Positions 36,616 through 44,534 of a stretch of DNA of 64,000 nucleotides are shown here, one piece after another. The stretch's first letter is position 1. Every line of letters begins with the position of its first letter. Source of the stretch: Niastella koreensis GR20-10 (GTDB lineage Bacteria > Bacteroidota > Bacteroidia > Chitinophagales > Chitinophagaceae); the NCBI RefSeq assembly GCF_000246855.1, contig NC_016609.1, forward strand, positions 6,398,744-6,462,743, written 5' to 3'. Under the pieces are notes generated by a model. That model was given only the letters and a program-made list of their open reading frames with translations, made no database searches and was not told the DNA's origin. A program made the position numbers and the translations under genes.

Positions 36616-36933
36616 ATGCCCCAGCACCTATGGATAAAAATGGCCAACCTGGTATTTGAACTGGAAAAGAAACTATCCACAGGACAGCCCTCCACAGGCA
36701 TCGTTCGCAATATAGACCGGATGAAATCTGTTCTGGAAGAAGCCGGACTGCTGCTGCTCAATCCATTGGGCGAACCGTATAACGAGACCCGTACCGACCT
36801 GGAAGCCAGCATTACCGGTGACGCAACCATAAAACTGCAGGTGCTGGATGTTATAAAACCCATCGTTTACACACAACAGGAAGACGGCCGGTCGTTATTA
36901 CAGAAAGGCGTTGTGATTGTAGGTAACAAATAA
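36616..36933 (+). CDS. Small GrpE C-terminal-like protein beside Hsp70
   Basis: 105 residues. A helical first third (MANLVFELEKKLS, NIDRMKSVLEEAGL) is followed by LLNPLGEPYNETRTDLEA and IKPIVYTQQEDGRSLLQKGV, which resembles the GrpE beta-wing domain: the usual PxGEPFDPxxHEA block, then a phrase ending in LQKGY. It is much shorter than GrpE (about 190), lacking the long N-terminal coiled coil. The Hsp70 gene begins 14 bp downstream. A nucleotide exchange role for that Hsp70 is therefore a strong inference, untested. A TTG at 36592 and ATG at 36640 are alternative starts. Confidence 0.7.
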   Translation: MPQHLWIKMANLVFELEKKLSTGQPSTGIVRNIDRMKSVLEEAGLLLLNPLGEPYNETRTDLEASITGDATIKLQVLDVIKPIVYTQQEDGRSLLQKGVVIVGNK

Positions 36934-36947
36934 AATAACTAACATAT

Positions 36948-39476
36948 ATGTCGTCGACTATCAATTTTGCCATTGATCTGGGCACCACTAATTCCCTGAT
37001 CGCTAAGGCAAATAACGGAAGTGTGGATATTTTTAAAAACCCTTCCGGCATGAAGGTAACCCTGCCCAGCGTGGTGGCCTTCCGGAAAGACCGCATTCTT
37101 ATAGGGGATAAAGCCCGGGAGTACGTTGAAAAAGACCCCGCCAATGTATTTGCTGCTTTTAAAAGAAAGATGGGTACAGGCGAAAGCTTTTTTATTCCCA
37201 ACAGTGGCTCGTTTAAAACACCCATCGAATTAAGCACCATCGTTCTGCAGGAGTTAAAGAACTTCATTTTCACCGGCGAATCACCCGCCAGCGTGGTGAT
37301 TACCATCCCCGCCAGCTTTGATACCATTCAAAGTAATGCTACCAAAGAGGCGGGCTATGCCGCCGGCTTCAGGGAAGTGCTGCTGTTACAGGAGCCCATT
37401 GCCGCCAGTTTAGCGTTTGCCAATAAAGAAGGCAAGGCCGGCATGGAAGGCCAGTGGCTTGTTTACGATTTGGGCGGCGGTACTTTTGACGTAGCCCTGG
37501 TAGTTATTGAAGATGATGAAATGAAGGTGATCGACCACGAGGGCGATAACTTCTTTGGCGGTATTGATTTCGACAATGGCATCCTGACCCAGTTGTTTAT
37601 TCCCTACCTCGAAAGCCATTATGGTGTTCAGGACCTTGCATCAAAAATGTTAAGCGCCAACGGGAAGTATAATAAATTGTATTTCCAGTTACTCTATAAA
37701 GCGGAAGAAGCGAAGATCACTTTAAGCAATAATGCTACCGCAGATATCGAGTTTGATTTTGAAGATGAGGCCGGTAATGAGCATGAAGTATATTTTACCA
37801 TCAGCCGCGATCAGTTCGATGGCATCGCCCGCGAGCGGGTACAGTCTTCTATTGCGTTTATAAAAAACTTATTAACGCGGAACAACCTGCAACCCTCGGA
37901 TATCACGGAAGTAGTGCTGGTGGGAGGCAGTACTTATATTCCTTTGGTGCGGAACATGCTGTCGCAGGACCTGGGCATTAAGGTAAATACATCCATCGAC
38001 CCTACAACCGCGGTAGTGGAAGGCGCTGCCTGGTATGCAGGTGGCCGACCCGGTAAAGCCACACCGTTACCAACGGCTCAACAACCAGATGCGGTAACCA
38101 CCGGCGGCAAAACCGCCGCAAACGACGCAGCGGCTACCATTGAAGTAAAAACAGCTTACCAGGCAAACAGCCGCGACACGGAAGAATATTTAGCCGCCAC
38201 CATTAAAAATGCACCGGCGGGCAGCCTGTATCGTATTATCCGTGCCGATGGTGGTTTCGACAGCGGGCTTAAGCTTGTTGCAGAAAAGATCAGTGAAATG
38301 CTGTTGCTGCTGCCGAACAGTTTGAACGCTTTTAGTATGAAGCTGTTCGATAACCAGGGTTTCCCCCTGGCTGTAGCCATACCCGAAATCCTGATCGTAC
38401 AGGGTAAGTTTTCCATCTACGGACAACCGCTCCCCCATGACATTTGCCTGGAAGTAGATGACACCGAGAATAACATTACACACCTGGAAGTGATCTTTGA
38501 AAGAAATGCGATCCTGCCTATCAAAAAATCGGTCACCAAAACCTTGAGCCGAACCATTGTGAGAGGAAGCGATGACCAGTTGCTGATCAACGTGCTGGAA
38601 GGCAGCCGGTATTCATCGCCCCAATCGAACCTGCCCATTGGCATCGTAAGCATTTCGGGCCAGGACCTCAAAAGCGACCTGGTAAAAGGCGCCGACGTGG
38701 ACCTCACCTTCGAAATCAGTGAAAGCCGCGATATAACGGTGACGGCCTATATCAGTATGATCGATGAGGAGTTCAAACAGGCGTTCAGCCCCTCTGTCCG
38801 CTCGGTAAACGTAACCCGTTTGCAACAGGAAACAGATTACCTGCACCGCCTGGGAAAACGCCAGTTGGAAAAATTGCTGAAGGCGGAGAAATATGAAGAG
38901 AGCGCCCCGCTGCAACGCGCGCTGAATGACCTGGAGGCGATCCAGGTTAAATTAAGAACACTGTCGCCTGATGATGTAACTGATACCAAATACCAGTTAG
39001 ACGATCAGAAACGGCGGCTGTCACAGATCATTGACACGGCAGAGAAAGGCGACAAGATGGTGGAACTGAAAGAAGAATATTACTATAGGAAAGAAGAATG
39101 CCGGCAGCTGCTGCAACAAACCGGTCATAAAGACCTGCAACATCGTTTGGATAATTTAGTGGCTGAGGAAAAAAACTGGTTCAATAACTGCAGCACCCAA
39201 TTTCTGCGGTTGAAGATCGATGAAATGAGCCGGTTAACCTGGGACATCAGGCGCAAAGATGTTTCCTATGTTACCAGGGTATACCTGTATTATGCCGGAT
39301 TGCCCGATAATAAGTTTTATAATATCTCCCAGCTAAAATCAATCCGTGCCCGGGGTAATGAGGCATTGGCAAGGCAGAATCCCGACGAGATCTTAAGCTT
39401 TGCCTACCAGATGCATGAACTCCTTATTGACAAAGACCAGGGTGAAGCGATAAAGGGGACGGGATTGAAGGGATAG
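36948..39476 (+). CDS. Divergent long Hsp70 (DnaK-like chaperone)
   Basis: 842 residues versus about 640 for DnaK. The ATPase domain is intact: phosphate-1 DLGTTNSLIA, phosphate-2 VYDLGGGTFDVAL, and adenosine motif VVLVGGSTYIPLV. A low-complexity Ala/Thr/Pro linker (about 365-405) and an extra domain of roughly 130 residues separate it from a degenerate substrate-binding domain (SPQSNLPIGIVSISGQDL, ITVTAYISMIDEEF). The C-terminal 240 residues are highly helical. There is no EEVD-like tail. This fits the HscC/YegD-like set of accessory Hsp70s. It is paired with the GrpE-like gene; a J-protein is not adjacent. Confidence 0.9.
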   Translation: MSSTINFAIDLGTTNSLIAKANNGSVDIFKNPSGMKVTLPSVVAFRKDRILIGDKAREYVEKDPANVFAAFKRKMGTGESFFIPNSGSFKTPIELSTIVLQELKNFIFTGESPASVVITIPASFDTIQSNATKEAGYAAGFREVLLLQEPIAASLAFANKEGKAGMEGQWLVYDLGGGTFDVALVVIEDDEMKVIDHEGDNFFGGIDFDNGILTQLFIPYLESHYGVQDLASKMLSANGKYNKLYFQLLYKAEEAKITLSNNATADIEFDFEDEAGNEHEVYFTISRDQFDGIARERVQSSIAFIKNLLTRNNLQPSDITEVVLVGGSTYIPLVRNMLSQDLGIKVNTSIDPTTAVVEGAAWYAGGRPGKATPLPTAQQPDAVTTGGKTAANDAAATIEVKTAYQANSRDTEEYLAATIKNAPAGSLYRIIRADGGFDSGLKLVAEKISEMLLLLPNSLNAFSMKLFDNQGFPLAVAIPEILIVQGKFSIYGQPLPHDICLEVDDTENNITHLEVIFERNAILPIKKSVTKTLSRTIVRGSDDQLLINVLEGSRYSSPQSNLPIGIVSISGQDLKSDLVKGADVDLTFEISESRDITVTAYISMIDEEFKQAFSPSVRSVNVTRLQQETDYLHRLGKRQLEKLLKAEKYEESAPLQRALNDLEAIQVKLRTLSPDDVTDTKYQLDDQKRRLSQIIDTAEKGDKMVELKEEYYYRKEECRQLLQQTGHKDLQHRLDNLVAEEKNWFNNCSTQFLRLKIDEMSRLTWDIRRKDVSYVTRVYLYYAGLPDNKFYNISQLKSIRARGNEALARQNPDEILSFAYQMHELLIDKDQGEAIKGTGLKG

Positions 39477-39503
39477 TGGCAAGTGAGTAGTCACTACTAA
39501 CTA

Positions 39504-40424
39504 CTACCAGTGCCTGCAAGTAGCCAGCCGGACCAGAAACAGCACTATAAATAATATTAATTTAATAACACCCCAGGGACTGGTCTGTGCCGGTGCGCCG
39601 GCCCCGCTTCCGCCGTATACCGGTCCGCTCTCCTGGGGAATCAAAACAGCCTCCAGCTCTTCCCGCTTTTTAGCAATCTGTGCTATCACCTCTTCAGAAG
39701 CCGCCAGCAACTGGGCATTTTCCAACCAGGTGCTTACATAGTTACCGGTTTGCCTGTTCCGGTTAAAAGTAAACACGCAGGCCTGTAAAATACTAAAGGC
39801 ATATTTGTCCTTCACCGGGCCAAACCTGTCATTCGGAAGCAGTTGAACCAACCTGATATAACGAAATTCCATCAGGTCCTTTGCTTTGGCAAGTTTTACT
39901 TCACCTGTGGATTTATAGTATTCCTCAAGGGTGGAAATGCTGCCCATAACAATCTTCATAACAGCCTGCCAGCCCTTTTCGGTATCGGCTTGTGTCATCA
40001 GTAATTTGTTCCTGAGCAAGGCCACCAATCCATCCTCGTCGGGATCAAGAAAACAGGCATTCATGAAAGTAATGAAGGCATGACAGAAATAAGGGCTCAC
40101 CCAGTTGATAAATTGCGCATCGGTATACATCGGGTTTTTCAGGAAACTTTCTTTCCGGCCAATATGGGCCGTTTCCAGGAAAACCAGCAGCACCGGGTCG
40201 TCCGCAACCGTAGCATGATACTTCAGGCCATCCTCTTTCAGCAGGTCTTCATAATATTGAATGATGTCATTTTTGGTAAATGACCGCCCGTTCATTTCAA
40301 TGGTAGTTTCCCCGCTCAGCTCCAGCTCGGCAAAGAGCTTTTTTCTTTCTAACTGAATGGCTTTTTTATCGAGGGTGGTAACAATAGGTTCTCCGGACAA
40401 GGAAGAAGGTGATAAATATTGCAT
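39504..40424 (-). CDS. Tail-anchored helical protein of unknown function
   Basis: 306 residues from ATG 40424; an in-frame TTG/other start at 40529 would add 35 residues that overlap the upstream region of the peptidase gene. Most of the protein is helical. A Gly/Ala/Pro linker (YGGSGAGAPAQ) precedes one C-terminal membrane helix (VIKLILFIVLFLVRLA), so the bulk should face the cytoplasm. No family recognised. It is convergent with the Hsp70 gene, with 27 bp between stops, so a shared function is only suggested by position. Confidence 0.75.
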   Translation of the reverse strand: MQYLSPSSLSGEPIVTTLDKKAIQLERKKLFAELELSGETTIEMNGRSFTKNDIIQYYEDLLKEDGLKYHATVADDPVLLVFLETAHIGRKESFLKNPMYTDAQFINWVSPYFCHAFITFMNACFLDPDEDGLVALLRNKLLMTQADTEKGWQAVMKIVMGSISTLEEYYKSTGEVKLAKAKDLMEFRYIRLVQLLPNDRFGPVKDKYAFSILQACVFTFNRNRQTGNYVSTWLENAQLLAASEEVIAQIAKKREELEAVLIPQESGPVYGGSGAGAPAQTSPWGVIKLILFIVLFLVRLATCRHW

Positions 40425-40575
40425 TAGGGTAGATTGTGGTTCAACGCGCGAAAAATACACAATATTCCCAACAGATGCAAGCACGCCATCCGGGATATAT
40501 AATCGAAAACAGGTATTTGAAAACCACACATGCTTACAAAAAGAAATTGTAAATTATGGTTCTAAAACTACCACC

Positions 40576-42477
40576 ATGAAGCCGATCCTGACTGCTTTTG
40601 CTTTGGCGTGCTTTGCTTTCAACAGCTATTCCCAAACAGCGGTTAAGCAATACACCATTGAGCAATTTTATAAAACCATTGCCTTCGGCGGGGGCAATTT
40701 CAATAATGCCGAGAATAAAATAATTGTTCATGATAACAGCTCCGGCATTTTCAATGTATACGAAATTGACCTGGCCACCAAAGCCAAAAAACAACTGACC
40801 AGCTCTGACAAGGAATCTTATTTCTCCATCGACTATATTCCCGGCACCAGCGATTTCCTCTATTCGGCCGACAAAGGCGGCAATGAGAATACACATATCT
40901 ATTTGCAAAAAGCTGATGGTGCTGTTACCGACTTAACACCGGGCGTAAAAGAGAAAGCTGATTTCTTTAACTGGAACCATCCAAAGACCGCTTTTTATTA
41001 CTCCAGTAATGTACGCGATGCCCGTTTTTTTGACCTGTATAAAATGAGCCCCGGCGATTGGAAGCCGGTGCTGCTTTATCAGAATGATAAAGGGTTGGAT
41101 GTTGCCAGTATTTCTCCCGACGAGAACTGGCTGGTGCTTACAAAAAGCATTACCTCCGACAAAAATGACATGTACCTGCTTAACCGCAAAACCAATGAAT
41201 TAAAGAAACTGTCGGCCGAAACAGAAGCCACCTATTCACCGCAAAGCTTTGAACTTGATAACAGCGCGTTTTATTACGCCACCAACGAAGGCAGTGAATT
41301 CACTTATTTATTAAAGTATGATCTTGCCACCGGCAAACAACAAAAGATCTTTAGTGACAAATGGGATGTGGAATACATGTATACCAGCAAGAACGGTAAA
41401 TACCACGTCATAGGCGTTAATGAAGATGGCAGAAATAAGGTCCTGTTATACGATCACAAAACCGGTAAACAATTAGCCTTCCCCGCCATTAAAGAGGGCT
41501 ATGTACAGGGGGTAAGAATTTCGCCAACTGAAAAAAGCATGGTCATTTATATTGCCGGCGACCGGTCACCGGTGAATTTGTACGCCTACAACTTCGCTTC
41601 GAAAAAGCTCGACAAACTAACCAACTCGCTCAATCCTGAGATCGATCCCAACGACCTGGTAGATGCAGAAGTAGTGCGCTTTAAATCTTTCGACGGACTG
41701 CTGATCCCGGCCATTTATTATAAACCAAAGAATGCAACCGCCAGCAATAAAGTACCGGCTCTGGTTTGGGTACATGGCGGTCCCGGCGGACAAAGCACTG
41801 CCGGCTATTCACAGGCCATTCAATATTTCGTGAACCATGGCTATGCCATCCTGGCCGTGAACAACAGGGGCAGCAGCGGCTACGGCAAAACGTATTATAA
41901 AATGGACAACCGGAACCATGGTGATAAAGACCTGAAAGATTGTGTATGGGGTAAGAAGTGGCTGGCGCAGCAACCCTACATCAATCCCACAAGCATTGGT
42001 ATTTATGGCGGCAGCTACGGCGGCTTTATGTCGCTGGCCGGTATTATTCAATACCCTGCCGAATTCAAGGTGGGAGTTGATCTGTTTGGGGTAACCAACT
42101 GGCTGCGGACCCTGCAAAGCATTCCTGCCTATTGGGAAAGTTTTCGCAAAGCATTATACGAAGAACTGGGTGACCCGGCTACCGATTCGGTGCGGCTGCG
42201 TTCCATTTCCCCGCTCTTCAATACCGACAAGATCAAAACACCATTGCTGGTTTTGCAAGGCAGCAACGACCCCCGCGTGTTGCAGGTAGAAAGTGATGAA
42301 ATTGTTGCCGGCGCCAGAAAGAACGGCACACCCGTTGAATATGTGCTGTTCCCCGACGAAGGTCATGGCTTTAGAAAAAAAGAAAATCAAATGAAGGCAG
42401 CAAAGGTAACCCTGGAGTTTTTGAATAAATACCTCAGCGGCAACCCCGATACGGCAGATGGGAAGAAAGGCTTTTGA
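40576..42477 (+). CDS. Secreted S9-family prolyl oligopeptidase/dipeptidyl peptidase
   Basis: 633 residues from ATG 40576 with a signal peptide (KPILTAFALACFAFNSYSQ). The N-terminal 350 residues form a WD40-like beta propeller (ISPDENWLVLTKS, ISPTEKSMVIYIAG). The catalytic domain has WVHGGPGGQS, nucleophile GIYGGSYGGF, acid LLVLQGSNDPRV and His in DEGHGF. These enzymes cut peptides after Pro or other residues in the periplasm. Its TGA and the stop of the convergent ABC gene abut with no base between. Confidence 0.93.
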   Translation: MKPILTAFALACFAFNSYSQTAVKQYTIEQFYKTIAFGGGNFNNAENKIIVHDNSSGIFNVYEIDLATKAKKQLTSSDKESYFSIDYIPGTSDFLYSADKGGNENTHIYLQKADGAVTDLTPGVKEKADFFNWNHPKTAFYYSSNVRDARFFDLYKMSPGDWKPVLLYQNDKGLDVASISPDENWLVLTKSITSDKNDMYLLNRKTNELKKLSAETEATYSPQSFELDNSAFYYATNEGSEFTYLLKYDLATGKQQKIFSDKWDVEYMYTSKNGKYHVIGVNEDGRNKVLLYDHKTGKQLAFPAIKEGYVQGVRISPTEKSMVIYIAGDRSPVNLYAYNFASKKLDKLTNSLNPEIDPNDLVDAEVVRFKSFDGLLIPAIYYKPKNATASNKVPALVWVHGGPGGQSTAGYSQAIQYFVNHGYAILAVNNRGSSGYGKTYYKMDNRNHGDKDLKDCVWGKKWLAQQPYINPTSIGIYGGSYGGFMSLAGIIQYPAEFKVGVDLFGVTNWLRTLQSIPAYWESFRKALYEELGDPATDSVRLRSISPLFNTDKIKTPLLVLQGSNDPRVLQVESDEIVAGARKNGTPVEYVLFPDEGHGFRKKENQMKAAKVTLEFLNKYLSGNPDTADGKKGF

Positions 42478-44304
42478 TTATTGATACCCCTTTGCCTGCA
42501 GGTAAAATAATTCTGCATAGCGGCCATTCTTTTGCAACAGCTCCTGGTGGGTGCCTATCTCCAGCAGCTCGCCTTTATCCAGCACCAGTATTCTGTTGGC
42601 CATGCGAACGGTGGAGAATTTATGCGAGATCAACACCGCGGTTTTCCCTTTGGTTAGTTCTGAGAAGCGTTGAAACACTTCATATTCCGCCCGGGCGTCC
42701 AGGGCGGCTGTTGGTTCATCCAGGATCAGCAACTGCGCATTCTTCATGTAGGCCCTTGCCAGGGCTATCTTTTGCCATTCGCCGCCCGATAGCTCCACGC
42801 CCTGGTTAAACCGTTTGCCCAATGGTTGCTCATAACCGCCTGGCAATTTTTGTACCAGCAGATCGGCCAGGCTTTTCTTTGCCGACTGTACGATCAGCCC
42901 GGCATTTTCTTTTTCTTCGATATTCCCTACGGCAATGTTTTGTGAAACCGTCATCTGGTAGCGGATATAATCCTGGAAAATAACGCCTACGTTATAACGC
43001 AGTTCAACCAGGTCGTATTCCCGCAGGTCGTGCCCATCCAGTAAAATGCGGCCTTCAGTAGGATCGTATAACCGCGCCAGCAATTTCACCAGCGTTGTTT
43101 TTCCGGCACCGTTCTCCCCTACCAGCGCCAGTTTTTCACCCGCTGCCAGGGTAAAACTCAGGTGCCTGTTGGCCCAGTTCTCTGAATTCACATACTTAAA
43201 CCCTACGTTTTCAAAAACAAATCCTTCTTTGATGGGATTAGGAAATGGAAGTGACTTACCCGTATGAATGATCTTTGGCTGAATATGAAAGAATTCAAAA
43301 AAGTCCTTTAGGTAAATAGCACCCTGTGACAATGCGGTAAAGCGCGTTAAGATCCCTTCCAGCAAAGCCCTTAATTGTCTGAACGAACCTGCCAGAAAAG
43401 TAAGATCGCCAATGGTAATGCTGCCCTGTACGGCTTTGTAAACAATGAATACATACGCGCCATAATACCCGCAGGTGCCAAACAACGAAAACGCGGCGCC
43501 CCAAACCGAACGTTTGATGGCCAGCTGTTTATTATCCTTGTAAAATTGATCCGATAACTGTTTGAACCGGTCAATTAAAAAGCCCGACAAGTCAAACAAC
43601 TTTACTTCCTTGGCCGTTTCGTCACTGGCGCCAATATAGCGCATATAATCCAGCTCCCTGCGCTCGGGCGTTTGTCTTCTGCTAAGCGAATAGGTTTTAT
43701 CATTGAAATGCGCCTCCCCTAAGAATGCCGGTAATACGGCAATAATCAGGATCAGGATCAACCAGGGATTAAACACCACCAGCCCCGCCGCCAAAAACGT
43801 CACGGTAATCAGGTCCTGCACCTGGCTTAACACCTGCGACAGCAGCACCGTTCTCCCGGTCGTTTGCTGCCGCGCCCTTTCCAGCTTATCATAAAAAGTA
43901 GAATCTTCAAACTGCTCCAGGTCTAGCGTGGCCGCATGGTGCATAATTTTAATGGAAGTATAATTGGAGAACCTATCGCCCAGCAAACTATCAATTAAGG
44001 CAGTGGCGCGCCCTAATACATCCGACCCTACCGCCAAGATCAATTCAATGATCACCAGCTCCCACAAATAGGCATGTGAATCACTACTGCTATGGGTTGG
44101 GTGTGCAACCTGGTCGATTATTAATTTACCAACATATAAGATAGCAACAGGGATAGCCGAACGGATAATGCGGATAAATGCTGTGGCAATCGTTAATGCA
44201 GGGCTTGTTTGCCACACCAGTTTAAAAAACTGGGGCAGGTTATTCAATGCATTGAACCGGTCTTTAAGTGTTACTTCCTCTGGTACAGCTCCCTTTCTTT
44301 CCAA
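42478..44304 (-). CDS. ABC exporter, fused permease and ATPase
   Basis: 608 residues. Six membrane helices occupy about residues 30-320. The ATPase domain has Walker A GENGAGKT, the signature LSGGEWQK, Walker B LLILDEPTAALD and the switch His in LISHKFS. The ELSGGEW version with Trp is that of certain lipid/peptide exporters. It works as a homodimer or heterodimer; no second half-transporter is adjacent, so a homodimer is likely. Substrate unknown. The gene is divergent from the FtsX-type permease gene across 230 bp. Confidence 0.92.
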   Translation of the reverse strand: MERKGAVPEEVTLKDRFNALNNLPQFFKLVWQTSPALTIATAFIRIIRSAIPVAILYVGKLIIDQVAHPTHSSSDSHAYLWELVIIELILAVGSDVLGRATALIDSLLGDRFSNYTSIKIMHHAATLDLEQFEDSTFYDKLERARQQTTGRTVLLSQVLSQVQDLITVTFLAAGLVVFNPWLILILIIAVLPAFLGEAHFNDKTYSLSRRQTPERRELDYMRYIGASDETAKEVKLFDLSGFLIDRFKQLSDQFYKDNKQLAIKRSVWGAAFSLFGTCGYYGAYVFIVYKAVQGSITIGDLTFLAGSFRQLRALLEGILTRFTALSQGAIYLKDFFEFFHIQPKIIHTGKSLPFPNPIKEGFVFENVGFKYVNSENWANRHLSFTLAAGEKLALVGENGAGKTTLVKLLARLYDPTEGRILLDGHDLREYDLVELRYNVGVIFQDYIRYQMTVSQNIAVGNIEEKENAGLIVQSAKKSLADLLVQKLPGGYEQPLGKRFNQGVELSGGEWQKIALARAYMKNAQLLILDEPTAALDARAEYEVFQRFSELTKGKTAVLISHKFSTVRMANRILVLDKGELLEIGTHQELLQKNGRYAELFYLQAKGYQ

Positions 44305-44378
44305 AATCGTTGATATTTAGATGCAAAATACGATACAATAACTTGATCTGCTATATACAACAAATTATGAACGATTAA

Positions 44379-44413
44379 GTTTGGGCGCCCTCCCAAACCG
44401 TACAGTGACTGTA
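44379..44413. promoter_or_regulatory. Two adjacent dyads in the divergent ABC/FtsX intergenic region
   Basis: GTTTGGG and CCCAAAC form a 7-bp inverted repeat at 44379-44398, followed at once by the dyad TACAGTGACTGTA (44401-44413). The ACCGTACAG word recurs about 20 bp on (44419-44427). Such sites between divergent transporter genes look like operators, but no regulator is known. Confidence 0.4.
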
Positions 44414-44534
44414 TCATAACCGTACAGCCCGGCCATAATGCTATGTTTAGCATTTTGGCTTTCATAGGTTTAAAGTATGGCATATTATTTACGACTAATC
44501 TCGTACTTACATTCACCATGAAAGCCAAATTTGC

